From NCBI GenBank assembly GCA_948474755.1, contig CAOLHI010000020.1, positions 248,001 through 312,000 on the forward strand: 64,000 nt of DNA, in the 5' to 3' direction. Positions 12,201-23,984 of this stretch are shown piece after piece. Positions within the stretch are counted from its first letter, which is position 1. The number at the start of each line of letters is the position of its first letter. This stretch comes from Ctenosaura bakeri (taxonomy: Eukaryota; Chordata; Lepidosauria; Squamata; Iguanidae). Made by a program: the position numbers and the translations under genes. The notes beneath the pieces are model-generated. The model saw nothing but the letters and a program-made list of their open reading frames with translations, had not been told where the DNA came from and did no database searches.

Positions 12201-14666
12201 GATATTCAGATTGCTCCTGTACACAATTATCCAGACAAAATGCCATTCCTATGAACAGCAGAGGTCAAGAACCTCACAAATACATCTGTAATAGACAGAT
12301 AACCCACACTGTCTGCCCATTCCTTCACTAGACACTACGTTATTCAACTAGCCACTGTGGAAGGTGACAACCAAGAACCTAAACATGATTGTTCAACTGG
12401 TACAGACAATATTTCAACTTTCTAAAATCCTGGGGAGTGGTGGGGATGAAAAGGTCCTTCTAATATCATGTAGTACCATTCTTTCTCCTTGGGATTAGAG
12501 ATGTATCTGTGCTGAACACATGTTTATCTTTAAAATCAGAATGGGCTGACCAGTTCAGTTCTTTGATTCACACTTTCTCAATCTAAATGAACAGATTAGC
12601 TTTGGCAAAAAAATAATGGCCTGTGTGTGAAGCTCAATGCTACCTATTATAGGGGAGTGTAAATCACAATCCTGTTGGCTGGTGTAACTGTGCTGCAGTA
12701 AGTGGCAGTGGAAGTGGTAAAAGGAATATTGGAGGGGGAACAGCTGTGAAAGTTATCTCTGCTAGGAGCAAAGCAACCCTGGTGACTCCAGAGCTGCTCA
12801 GGAGCTGGCAAGGAACCTTCATCTGGCCAGCAAGATGGCTTTTGCTACCATCTTCCTGAAGCTGCTATGTAACTCTTCAGAAAGTGCTGTTTTTCAGCAT
12901 AACTGAGTGTTACATGGGTATAAGTCTTGAATGAGATTCCACCAAAGAATCTACTTTAAGGTCTACTTGAGAGATCTACAAGAAAAACAAGTCTGCTGAG
13001 GAAAAATAATTCCTAAAATTCAGATTAATATTTGGATTCCTCCTATTTCAGAATGAAAGATGTCACACTGCTGTTGTTAACAGTACATGCCTTGGTGCCA
13101 TGTATGCCCAAACGGATGGAATCCATGGTGCCCAAAGGGATGCAAATATGATCCTAAAAGCCAGGAAAGATGCTGTTTGCATGCCAACATTAATATAGTG
13201 ATATTCAAATATCTTCTATAACATAACTCTGGAGGCATGTTTGCTGTGCACTATCAAACTACAAGGCAGAAAACGGCTCTGAAAACAGCCATGTGGAATC
13301 CAGACCAATCACTCTTGTTAGGAATCCATGAGGTCTAGCAGTTGAGCTAGCAGCATAAAATCCACATGTGATCAAAGTCCTAGTCAGTGCTCTCATTTGA
13401 GGTGTTGTTTATCAACTATCTGATTTTATCATGAATCCATCATTTTTTTAACTCTACATCAGAGGAAGATAACATTTCAGGACATCAAAAGCGAAGCAGT
13501 GGTCTCTGAGGCTTGAATAAATAAGCCCTCCCTAAAAGAACAACATCACCTAGATAAGGAACTTTCATAAACATTCTCAGAGTTGAAAAGAGATGGAAAT
13601 TTTCTGTATTGGAAACATTTTTGGAAACTGCTTTTGAACAATCAACAAATCACACAGAAATCCAGATCCCAGCAACACTACCGTTAGTACAAAGTGAAAC
13701 ATTTTTCAGTCATTAATTTCTCATGCAGTGTCTGGGAATGGGAAGGACATCATCACTCTTAGGAGGCTCTATATTCTAGAATCCCACTGAGTGTCTCTGG
13801 GGCAGGGTGCCTCAAAGTCCTTCATCTGGCAGAAAATTAACATGCTTTACCATGATTAGGAACAAAAACCTAATTCTTGGAAATCCTACAAAACTATCTT
13901 TGAATAATTCAGGAACTGGATGGCATAGTTCTTGATGACAGTTTTCTGTACACACTAATAAGATTTCAGCTAAAGTTAACCCTGTGCAAGATATAAACAA
14001 TTCTAATTTTCAAAGGAATCAGATGGAGTTATTTCATGAACTCATCTTGTTCATTTTCCTTATGAGAAATTTACTAGTGTAGTGGACTGAGAAGACATTA
14101 CGACAAAGAGAGAGGTTTGAAAAGTTCACAGGTGTCAATGCACCAATATAGCAGCCATATTCTTTCATTTAATGTAATCAGAAATCTGTCAATAATAATA
14201 ACTTTACCACCTCATACTCTACAACACTGAACTCAGGGTTTAAACATTATTTGTCTGTATAACCTACAGAACTGAAGTCTGTGCCTAAGTGCAGAGCCAA
14301 CTAACACAAAACAAGAGATAAGAAAGCAAACCCAGTCAGTCTCTTATAAACAACAGAATGATGTAATAAACTCCAACAGAGCTGACTCCTGTAAAGGGAA
14401 AACACACGCAATATGAACTTTAAGACAGAGACTGCCATATGAAGGTGGTGGGAAGCCAGGTCTCACATTTTAGACCTCTCAAAATGAGCTGGTTTAAGGA
14501 ACAAAATTCTCTCATTCTCATTGGTAGAAGCCAAATAAACAGAAGTCTGACACAAGTTAAAAGTTCTTTCACATAACTGTCGTTAAGTGCTGGCTTATCC
14601 TCTGAGAAACCAAGCCAGAAGAAGTGGCATGCTGACTGCAGTCTATAGAATGGGTGAGAACACTTT
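9283..14666. other. Intronic stretch, no gene seen
   Basis: Long AT-rich region without convincing coding frames. Features are limited to simple sequence: an AAAAC patch (9346-9367), a T-run (11080-11101) and an A-run next to a G-run (11339-11357). I saw no SINE, LINE coding segment or RNA gene. It lies downstream of the PDE10A exon on the gene's strand, so it is probably intron. Confidence 0.5.
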
Positions 14667-15319
14667 GGCCCTTTTCGCACGGGCTTTCTGTCGCGCGACA
14701 GCCCCATGAGCCTCGCGGGAGTGGGAGCGCCGCTCTGCACAACGCACTCCCACTTCCGCCGCGCTCACGGGGCTGCAGCGGCGCGATCATGGGTTTTTTT
14801 ATTTTCGCCTCAAAGCGAAAATCACCTGCACTCGCGCAACGCTCCCGGCGCCCACGCGTGCTTACCTCCTGTGCGGAGCGTCGGGGAGGCGGCCAGGTCG
14901 CACTTCCTTCCCTCCGCCCCTGCAGAAGGAAGGGGCGGGGCGCTAGCGTGACGGACGCGACAGCCTCCTGCTTCGCGCGGGCGGGGGGGATGGACGCACA
15001 GCCTCCTGCTTCGCGCGGGCGGGGGGACGGACGCACAGCCTCCTGCTTCGCGCAGGCGGGTGGGACGGATGCACAGCCTCTTGCTTTGTGCGGGTGGGGG
15101 GGATGGACGCACAGCCTCCTGCTTCGCGCGGGCGGGGGGGACGGACGCACAGTCTCCTGCTTTGCGCGGGGGGAGGGCGGCTCGCGCGAGGCTGCCGCTT
15201 CCCCCTAGTTCCTTTACCTGCGGAAGGAAGGAACGGGGAAACGGCAGCCTCCCAGAGGAGCCTTCTCGCGCGAGCCGCCCTCCCCCGCTCGCGCGAGAAG
15301 CCTCAATGTGAAAAGGGCC
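14667..15319 (+). mobile_element. GC-rich non-autonomous TIR transposon with 3-bp TSD (copy 1)
   Basis: The ends are GGCCCTTTTCGCACG on the left and an inverted match (...GTGAAAAGGGCC) on the right, flanked by the 3-bp duplication TTT (14664-14666 and 15320-15322). The interior is extremely CpG-rich in an AT-rich intron. It contains a small palindrome (14801-14822), a 38-bp tandem array and a large hairpin near the right end (15170-15292). It shares interior sequence with copy 3 at 59486-59925. The 3-bp duplication fits PIF/Harbinger-type insertion, but no transposase is present, so the class is inferred. Confidence 0.8.
14950..15187 (+). repeat. 38-bp GC-rich tandem array inside TIR transposon copy 1
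   Basis: Six copies of a 37-38 bp unit, each with the block 'cagcctcctgcttcgcgcgg' or a near variant, start at 14961, 14999, 15036, 15074, 15112 and 15150. Each unit ends in a run of 6-8 G. Long apparent open frames on both strands come from this array and are not genes. Confidence 0.9.
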
Positions 15320-17517
15320 TTTGTTCACAATGCACTGGCATATATGCCTGTCCCCAGAGGGACATCTTTCCTTGAGAAATACAGCCTCTGAAATTACTAG
15401 TCTATAAACATCACTAAATTTGAAGAATATTGGATTTAATTTATCTGTGTTGTTAGAAACCTGGACTCAATATTTTCTGTACCTAGTACTAAGGTCTTAA
15501 TATACCCCAAATCCTTTCATACTTATTTCTTTATTAACAAGTTCCAGTAACAAGTTCCAATCTGGAGAACAAGCCTTTGTCTAAGGAGATGGTTTCCTTG
15601 AACCTGTTTCAAGTTTAAGAATTCTCTATGCTTCTAAACATTCCTCTATTTCTTAATAGTTTTTGAACAGAAAGGCCTATCCATTTTACCATTATTATTA
15701 AAGGTACTTGTATACTCTCCTATACATAATGTTCTCCAGGCAGTGTACATTAAGGAAGTATAAAACAATGTAAACACAAAACTAGGCACAAAATCATAAT
15801 GTCAAAACAACATTTTTAACAGTGACAAGCAACCCCAGAATTAAAACACAGATTTCAACACTGAGAGGCTGCAGAAGTTATTTAAAACACCTGGTGGAAC
15901 AAGAAGGCGGTTGCCTGGTGCTGAAAAGAAAGAGGATGATACTGCCTAATTGTATTGGGATCCACTTTTTAAAAGAATATTTCAAGCTGGAAAGAATGAA
16001 AGAAAGTCCTTGTATATAGTAGAGGGCCCTTTCATGTAGAGGAAAGGCTATGATTTTAATTTATTTTCATCTAATCTGCTTCTAGCATATACTGGAACTT
16101 CTAGCACTATGACTGCCTCTCAGAGAAAGGAAAAGGCTGCTGCAAAGGGAAAGAAGAACAGAGGAAAGGAGGAAAAAGGAAAGGAAGCTATCCCTCTCCA
16201 TTTGGCTTCTACATCAAAGACTAGGCTCTAGTGCTGCAATTCTGGCTTTTCCTGACTTTGCCCTGTGCCTCACATGGGATAAAAGAGGTGGCCATGGCTC
16301 AAGATAGAAGGAACGTATTTTGTTCTTACCTGAATTGCTGGGTCTCAGAGCATTCATTTGCTTTTTGACATGCTCCCCTAGATGTGATAAGGGGAAGGCT
16401 GCTTTCTTGCAAGGCAGATATTACCATTTCTTTCCATCAAGTACTGCAGTGGCACACCATAGATACCATGAGGCTTCTAACAAAGAGGAAAGACCAACTT
16501 CTTCTGTGGGAGGGAAACTTTTTATTCTAGATGGAAAATCACTAAGGCTGAAAACCTCAGAAAACATTAACTACAACAGACACCCTGAGCACCACCATTA
16601 ATGCTGCTGCTGTTTCTTAAACTCCCCCACAGGACAAGTCATCCCCTTTTCCAAATTTGAAACTTCAACTCACCAACAATGCTATTTCCTTGTTTTAGTA
16701 GCCTGCTATCTGGTTCTTTCCACACATAAAATATGCACCTCATGTGGGGAAGAAGGAACGTAAGGGGAAGAGACACTGAGAGTGATCATCCTTTTCCCAT
16801 ATGGCTGCCCCCTGTCTCTGAGGCACTGAGTGGGAAAGGGAGGCTGGAACCACCATGTTGCTGGTAATATTCCTGTAGTTTAAAAGGTCGCAAAACAAGA
16901 AAAGCCCCATGGGCCAGCTTTGTAACTACAGTTCATTCACTAATCCCTTGGTATCCATGGACCCTAGATGCTGTTGGATGGCATTTTGTGACTGTAGAAG
17001 TGATATGAGATGTAAAACTAAGGACAGAAAGTAGGTACCAGCACTGTAACAGAGGAGAATTTGCCATTCCTTGTTTCTGAAACATTCAAAGTGCTAAGAG
17101 TCACTAACCTCTGTGTAACATGGCCCATAAACCCCATGCATTACTTCCAACCTGAAGATGGGAAGGCAAGAAAACATAAGTCTATTCTGCTTTGACAAGA
17201 GTTTCTTTCATCCTGCTACAGGAGGAGGAAATGCCTAGCCCAGGAAGCTACATGGGTAGAGGAAGGTAGTCTCCTCTTCAAAATATTCATTTCTCAGCCA
17301 CATACACTTTGGAACTGGGGTACAACCAAACATAACACTGTCCCTGGCTGATACGATATTCTTCCATCTCTCATAAGAAATAAATTCCCTTTGAAACAAA
17401 ATAGTAGTGAAGGAAAATTCCTTCATCTGATGACTGTATGGCTGGGAACTCTGTGCATCAGCCAAGAAAATGAAACATCCTAAAATTAATCACTCAAGAT
17501 CTATTGCAGAAACAAGA
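15320..17517. other. Intronic stretch, no gene seen
   Basis: AT-rich sequence with a purine-rich tract around 16115-16190. A block near 16920-16985 ('ctacagttcattcactaatcc' region) resembles old dispersed repeats but cannot be assigned. No coding frame is convincing. Confidence 0.45.
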
Positions 17518-17575
17518 TTATTTATTTATTTATTTATTTATTTGTATCCCGCCTCTCCATGCTTTTGACTCCTTA
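17518..17575 (-). repeat. (TTTA)n run with L2-like LINE 3' tail, antisense
   Basis: A TTTA microsatellite is followed by 'gtatcccgcctctcca'. This is the reverse complement of the 'ggcgggatacaaataaa' ending carried by other L2-like copies in this window (for example near 42620). Only the extreme 3' end is recognisable. Confidence 0.5.
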
Positions 17576-18295
17576 AACACACAAACTGCAAACTAAAATG
17601 GATCACAAGTTTAAGTTCCTGTGGTCAGCTGTATGCATCCTAGGCTGAATATTAAGGCTTTATTCAATTGTTTTACAGGCATATTAAAAAGATTAAAAAT
17701 CAATTTCAGAACAGAAAGTCCTGTAAGGCCTGTCTCAACACTGATCAATTTGCATGTCATGTCTATTCTGTTTCATCTGGCTGTTCCACTTTCCCAGCCA
17801 GTTAACCAGTAAATAATCCATAGCTGAGATACGTATGGCTGACCTTGTCTGTTTCCTTCCTCTTCTTTCTGAAAAAAAATATTTTAAAACAGACAAGGCT
17901 ATCTGCAAAAGATGTACTCATATCCTGTGCCTTTTGGCACTATCTACACATATACTGACTTGTCCATACACTGGAGGAATGGAGTCTTGGGTCTCTTTTA
18001 TCAAGCTAGGACAGAGTTTTACTTTTTTTAAAGGAGAAAGAACTGATGACAGGTCTTCTGCTGTCACTTTACCCAATGTATGCCTATGGTCTTATTCAAG
18101 TTGCTTGAGAGACCAGTATAGAAAGCAGACCTTGGTGGTGGCAATTGGCTGTATTTTAGAGGCATCCGCATTTACCTCATAAATAGGATCCACGTAACAT
18201 TAAAAGGTAGTAAAAGCTCTGTGATCAGTGGCATGTTCTGCCAAAATGAGGACAAGATTTTGATATGAATGTATGTGGGGAAGTTTGTTTTAAAA

Positions 18296-18755
18296 TCATA
18301 GAATCATAGAATCATAGAAATTCAGAGTTGGAAGAGACCACACAGGCCATCCAGTCCAACCCCCTGCCATGCAGGAACACCCTCAAATCAATCCCGACAG
18401 GTGGCCATCAAGCCTCTGCTTAAAAACCTCCAAGGAAGGAGCCTCCACTACACTCCGAGGCAGCAGATTCCACTGCCGGACAGCCCTGACTGTCAGGAAG
18501 TTCTTCCTGAGGTTCAGGTGGAATCTCCTTTCCTGCAGCTTGAATCCATTGCTCCTTGTCCTGGTCCCTGGAGCAGTAGAAAACAAGTCCCCTCCTTCCT
18601 CTACGTGGCATCCCTTCAAATATTTAAACATGGCTATCATGTCCCCTCTTAACCTCCTCTTCTGCAGACTAAACATACCCAGCTCTCTAAGTCTATCCTC
18701 ATAGGGCATGGCTTCCAGGCCTCTCACCATTTTGGTCGCCCTCCTCTGGACTTGT
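18296..18755 (-). mobile_element. CR1 LINE, 5'-truncated, antisense
   Basis: The sequence starts (CR1 3' end) with repeated 'atcatagaatcatagaa' and the block 'gttggaagagacc', the hallmark of amniote CR1 3' ends. The minus-strand frame reads RRATKMVRGLEAMPYEDRLR, then LRKNFLTVRAVRQWNLLP and EAPSLEVFKQRLDGHL, which is the C-terminus of CR1 ORF2. The frame is still open over about 137 codons, so this copy is not very old. Confidence 0.92.
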
Positions 18756-19294
18756 TGTCTGATAATTACTAAAACTCTTTCAAATAAGGAGCACATATAT
18801 AATGGCTTTAATTTTATACTGCAAAGTTGAAGTCAGTCAATAATACTGTCTTGAAACGCTATTTATGTGCAGTAGGAAAATGATGCCAGGAATGAGCAAT
18901 CAGCTATGAAGCAATGTGAATTCTAAAGGATCATTTATGTAATTTACATGTATGTTTAGAACCATTACTATATGCAGGAAAAATTAAGCTTATAAAGATT
19001 TTATAGAACATTCATTAAGACTTTTCTGAGTTAACTATATGTTTTTATCCTGTGACATCTCTATCCATACATGCCTTTAGAAATTACAGTACAGAGCAGA
19101 GGTAGAACTCATGCAGCTCTCCAGACAGTGCTAGACTAAAAGTTCCAACAGCCCAAACCAGTGAGCCAATAGTCAGGAATGCTGGAGTTGCAGTCCAACA
19201 GTATATAGAAGCTGATGAATAAACACTACTCCAATGCAAGCCCAATCATTAATGAAAATTTCTTTAAATTTTCTAAACATTATTGAGATCTTAC

Positions 19295-19423
19295 CTTCAT
19301 CTGTGTGGTGTTTCCTTCTTAACCATTTTTCCACCGTTTCAGCACTTACACTTTCTGATACAAATTCATCCAGTACCTGGGGGTGAAGAGAAAGATAGGC
19401 CTTCACTTTTTCATCTGTCAAAC
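19295..19423 (-). CDS. PDE10A: PDE10A internal coding exon (N-terminal region)
   Basis: The minus-strand translation begins [15 protein letters not shown] and continues [20 protein letters not shown], which is the conserved segment following the alternative N-termini of phosphodiesterase 10A. The exon has a good acceptor (pyrimidine-rich tract ending TTTTGCAG at 19424) and donor (GAAG|GTAAGA at 19295/19294). It is 129 bp and starts and ends in phase 1, so the first codon is completed by one upstream base: Gly or Ser, as in the known PDE10A isoforms. The last codons (RRKHHTDE) differ from the mammalian RKNNKSE-like end. PDE10A hydrolyses cAMP and cGMP and is best known from striatal neurons. 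The GAF and catalytic exons are not in this window, so flanking sequence is intron. Confidence 0.93.
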
Positions 19424-19940
19424 CTGCAAAAGAGAACATCACTGTTTACACTAATGCCATTTAAATGAAAAATATCATAAGAATGGCAAGACCTACCACC
19501 ACCACAGTACGAATAGGCTCTGTTGTATCAGAAAATATAATAATTATTTGGCTTAAAGTTGTTGCCATAATTACAGTGCATCCTTTGTATACATGGGGGT
19601 TCTCTTTCAGGAACCCTTGCATTAAAAAAAAAGAAAGAAAAGCAAATGGTCCATCTTATTTTCACCAAGGGAGGCAATGTGTATTCACCTGAGCTAGCAC
19701 AAACACACACCCAGTATATCCATTGACAATAATTGGACACAAGGTTTTCTGTGACCTTGCATTTGTGTGTACTGAGGTCACATCAGGAAGAGAGCACAAT
19801 GTAATTTGAGAGGTTGTAAGTTAAAAGCAATCCACAAAGGAGATGTTACATAAAAGACCATTCAAAGATTACTCTGAAAGAAATACACAAGCAGAAAACT
19901 AAAGGTGAGTCTTCAATAAATGAAAATGAATGTAACTAAG

Positions 19941-20075
19941 GCCATTTGCACACTAGACTGTTACAGTGCTATTTTTCCACTTTCAACATCCTATGGAATC
20001 CTAGGGTTTGTAGTTTACTGAGGCCAAAGAGCTCTCTGGCTGAGAATTCCAAATGCCCTTCCTTAAACTGCAAAC
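19941..20075 (+). mobile_element. Remnant of a GGCC-ended TIR transposon
   Basis: It begins GGCCATTTGCACACTAGACT and contains 'ggaatcctagggtttgtagt' and 'gagctctctggctgagaatt'. The same internal blocks occur in or next to the TIR element at 22496-22655 and inside the Helitron at 44603-44680. The right end is not recognisable. Confidence 0.5.
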
Positions 20076-20884
20076 TGGTTTGCAAGTGAGCTTGTGCTGG
20101 GTAAACAAGCAAAGAAGGAATTAAAGCCACTGGAATCTATAGTCCAAGCAGGGATGAGATGGGAGCTTATTGAACCACTACCCCACTCTGTCCATGGATG
20201 GCTGGTGACTAAAGCATCCTACTTAAAAATCAATCAAATCTGAAGCCGCCGACCAACCAACTTTAGAAAATAGATATCACTGAATTAGAAACAACTGCAT
20301 GGTGCACTGAGTTGTGAAAGAGACACTTTAGTCCTTTCTGACAGAATGTGTATCTGCAGAAATTTCAGATGCACACATGGAGTCAGAAGTAGTGAAAAAT
20401 CAGAGGAAACTAAATATAAAACTGTCAGATGTCCCTTCCAACCCACTTTGCACTCTCATACACTTCATCTGATAATATAGATTGAAGAAGTAACTGTGAA
20501 TGCAAGTGTTGTGGGGGGTAAAGCAGTACTTAGTCACTGCTGCTGAATGGCCCATCTTTACTAGAGAGCACTGTGGAGTGGGCAGAGATGAACTGGGACT
20601 TCACTGGGCAGCATGATACCCATAAGGAAAACAAAAAAAAGCAAACATACAAAGGCCATCACATTTGTGCTATTTACAATGTAAAGTATAATGAAATTCA
20701 GGAAAATAAAATGTATACTTAAAATCCAGGAAAGGAAAATATGACCAGAGATGTAATATTGGATTTAAAAAAAGGCAAAAAAACAACAGTGGGAATGTGG
20801 GAGGAGATAGAGTACTGCTACAAACTGTATGCTCAAATAGAATTTGCTTTATGGCACTGAAAAGAAAGGTTGTAAAAAGGATTT

Positions 20885-21095
20885 TGCTGTTGTGTGTCTT
20901 CAAGTCATCTGCAACTTATGGCAATCCTAGGGCAAACCTACCATTGGGTCTTCTTGGTAGGATTTGTGGGGGGGGGTGCCTTTGGTTCCCTCTGAGGCTA
21001 AAAGAGTGTGACTTGCCTAAGATCACCCAGTAGTTTCCATGATTGAGCACAGATTCAACCTCTGGTCTCCAGAATCTTAGTCCAATGCTCAAACA
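20885..21095 (-). mobile_element. tRNA-derived SINE, antisense (copy 1)
   Basis: The block reads antisense to a SINE with a tRNA-like head (RNA polymerase III box B in 'ggtctccagaatcttag' when reversed) and the tail text 'cttatggcaatcctagg...cttcaagtc'. The copy is diverged, with a G-run at 20968-20977. Other copies in the window end in an ACA-rich tail. Confidence 0.75.
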
Positions 21096-21111
21096 ATTAA
21101 TAAATAATTTT

Positions 21112-21318
21112 GTGTGCCTTTTTGTGTGCCTTCAAGTCATTTCCAATTTCTTGGCAAGGTTTTTGAGAGGAGAGGTTGTCTTTGCCTCCTTCTGAGGCTG
21201 AGAGTGTGTGACTTGCCTACGGTCACCCAGTGGGTTTCCATGGCCAGCAAGAATTTGAACACTGGTCTCCAGAGCCACAGGCCAACACTCTAATCACTCC
21301 ACCATGCTGGATCTCCGT
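21112..21318 (-). mobile_element. tRNA-derived SINE, antisense (copy 2, directly adjacent)
   Basis: The same family and orientation as the preceding copy, but with a deletion of part of the tail region. It contains 'gtgtgacttgcctacggtca', 'gggtttccatggccagcaag' and 'ctctaatcactccaccatgc', the latter being the reversed tRNA-like head. Two neighbouring copies in the same orientation may be separate insertions. Confidence 0.8.
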
Positions 21319-21565
21319 AGAAAGGATTCCAAAACAATTTAAACATACATCCTGGAAACTTACAAAGGTAACATTGTGATGGTGGTAGGGAGATCATCTT
21401 TCTCCAAAATAAAGAAAAATATGCCATTTTAAAAATCCCATTTTCCAATGGAACATCTCCAGATTTGCTAAACAGAACAAGGTAATGTTTTTACATGGCT
21501 TTTAATGCTATTGACAAGGCAATGGTAATTTAACTTTCCATATGTTTTTAATGATATGAGCTTTT

Positions 21566-21645
21566 ATCTGTATATGTTTCAATTTTCAATCCCAAGCTTG
21601 AGTCCCAGGACTGGGAAAAAGATAGGATACAAATAAATAAAATGA
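21566..21645 (+). mobile_element. L2-like LINE 3' end fragment
   Basis: A short 3' fragment has the text 'cttgagtcccaggactggg' followed by 'ggatacaaataaataaaatg'. This is the same terminal arrangement as the copies ending near 22320, 30072 and 49480. No coding sequence remains. Confidence 0.5.
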
Positions 21646-21929
21646 TGATAGTAATGACTGGTGATAAATGTATAAAGTCTGCAAATGGTACAACAGACCT
21701 GGATATTAGAACAGAAATGGCCACATGCCAATGTGAGCCATTGTTGTTCTCGTGTATTTCAAACATAGCTTTTGTAACAGCCCAGGCAAGAAAACAGCTC
21801 AACAATAGAACTCTAAAGTGAAGTACAACGTAGTACAGGGAAATCTTGTCCTTGCTATATCCTTCTAGAGATGTGAGTAGGTTCTCATAGTATTTCTGCC
21901 CAGGGAACCAGGGCCAAAAACAACTTTCA

Positions 21930-22335
21930 TATATTTTGGAACACTGAACTAGAGACTTTCAAGTGCCTTTTCTGTGGCTGTGCCCAAGGCTATGAAACCC
22001 CTTTCCTAGAAAGGCTACATTGCCTTCATCCTTAGCGTCCTTAGGTAGGAGGGAAATACTTATTTGTTCCCTCAAGCTTTGGGGAACTGATTGCTAATAA
22101 GGAAGGTGATTTTAATGGTGTTATTTTCTGTTTTTATTTCCTGTTTTTTTAATGGATATATTTCAAAACTGTTCATAATTCTTGATGTGGCTTAATTACG
22201 GTTAACTGTAACTTGAATGTTTTTATCTTCATGCACTTTTATCTGTATCTGTTTTAACAGCTGTAAGCTGCCCTGAGTTCCAAGTTTGGAGAAAAGTCAG
22301 GACAGAAATAAATACAGTAGTAAATAAAAACAACA
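21930..22335 (+). mobile_element. L2-like LINE remnant, 3' end
   Basis: The start corresponds to the C-terminal coding text of L2-like LINEs, where AFS...W/GNPLP is degraded here to 'gctatgaaacccctttcctag'. A T-rich 3' untranslated stretch follows, ending in 'gtaagctgccctgagttcc' and 'aataaatacagtagtaaataaa'. No open frame remains, so this is an old copy. Confidence 0.55.
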
Positions 22336-22495
22336 ACAATTATGACAATCATGAGGGACATGTCTCACATACAATACTTCCAAACATCCCAGAGTTGATC
22401 CAATAGGATTCAACCCTGCTCATTTTCACATTACAAATAATTGTTAGATGTTCTACAATCATTGTCCTACACATACCTCACATATGCAGTTTGGA

Positions 22496-22655
22496 GGCCC
22501 ATTCACATTACAGAATTATAGCACTATGATTCCACTTTAACTGCCATGTCTGCCAAACTACAAACTCCAGGATTCTATAGAAAGTAACCATGGTGGTTTT
22601 CTTAGGCAAGAAATACTCAGAATACAGCACTACAATTGTATATTGTGAATGGGCC
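22496..22655. mobile_element. Short TIR element with GGCCCATTCACA ends
   Basis: GGCCCATTCACATTACAGAA on the left is inverted on the right (read back as GGCCCATTCACAATATACAA). The central text contains 'tttgtagtttgg'-like sequence (on the reverse strand) shared with the remnant at 19941. No clean target-site duplication was found, so the superfamily is unassigned. The GGCCC terminus resembles, but is not the same as, the 3-bp-TSD family at 14667. Confidence 0.6.
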
Positions 22656-23984
22656 CTGGGATAAGGAGAAAGGAGAAAAGGGAATCCGAGTGGATCTATA
22701 GGCTTCTGGACTGTTGGATGCTTACTGTGTTGTGAACTGACTTTAAAATGCCTGATCTAACTGAGCTGACAGCAAGCACAAACAACACTCCCAAGTCTTG
22801 GGTAAGATTACACTGTGCTTTCTTCAGTGAGAAACCATGAAAACTTTACAGATAACTGCAGCTACTGGTTCAAAGTGGCATGCTCCACCAAAAGCATCCT
22901 GTCTGTTTTGTTATTTAAACCAACCAACAAATTCATACTAGCAAATTTATCTTTACTACAGTGAACAGGAACATTTGCCTGAACATCTATCTACATTTTT
23001 TCATTTTTTTTATGGCATGAAACTAAAGACTGTAAGCATAACAGCAGCCAGCAGCATCAGCAGCATTATAAGAGTACAAGTAAGTCAGAAGCAACAATAG
23101 TATTGGCAGACATGACAGAAGTTTAAACAAAATATGTTAATATTTATAACAGAATTTCATTATTCATGATTGTCCCTTTCTTACCCTTGTATAATGCCAT
23201 TGATGTCCATGAACTTGTTTATGCATAATAACGGAGGATCGCAGCAACTGAGATTAGATCAAGTATTATCTTCAAAGCACTATGGAAGAAGACCAGCAGC
23301 ATGTATTTTAGAAATGTGGTTCTAAGTCCTCTCACAACTTTATGTACTTTAATATTCAAGATTTTCCTGATTTTGCTGGTCTTTCAAAAATCCACTTCCT
23401 GACTTTCAGAGTAATATGATACAAATATTTTTCAAAGGTGCATTGGAAACAAGTGCATCAAATTGCCTAGAGGGAGCAAGTAACATGTTTTCACAAACAC
23501 AGAACACACAGAATAGCAAAGTGTTAATGAGTTCTGCTGGGGACAGAACTAACTACAGTAACTCCTTAAGCACCGCTTTTCATTGAGAACACACAGGTGC
23601 TTAGCACTAGGAACCATCATCATCATCTTAGTATTTACATACTTCATACACATTAGTAATCTTTAAAACAACCTTGTAAAATAGACCAGTTCTATAATCA
23701 TCATGGAAGGGAGAATATTGACAGATAGAATACTGCCTAAAACAGGAATGGACAACTGTCTAGGGGTAAGGGGCTGTACTGGTCCCCAAGAGACCTTCAA
23801 TGGCCCCACCCCCTGCTACTCAGAAGCCGACTTTAAAAAAGTAACAGGAAGTGACCAAAAGCTAACTTTCCAGATTACAGTCAGCAATCCACATTTGCTT
23901 AAGTTAGGAGTACAGGATCCCTGTAGAAGTTGAAAAAACACAAATAGTTGTATGTATGTGTGTGTGACTGAAGAGAGCTGAGGC
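22656..23984. other. Intronic stretch with weak old repeats
   Basis: Mostly unassigned AT-rich sequence. At 23600-23710 'acaaccttgtaaaatagacc' on the plus strand looks like the reversed core of a MIR-like SINE. At 23742-23830 a block beginning 'caggaatggacaactgt' resembles the start of a hAT-type element. Both are too diverged to bound. Confidence 0.35.

Noticed and set aside
14569..15375. Large GC-rich open frames (up to 193 codons), some Ala/Arg/Pro-rich
   Set aside because: They result from the CpG-rich 38-bp array in the TIR element, where stops are rare in all frames. There is no start or splice context.
22496..22655. Membership of the GGCCCTTTTCGCAC family
   Set aside because: The first five bases agree, but the rest of the TIR differs and no 3-bp duplication is found.
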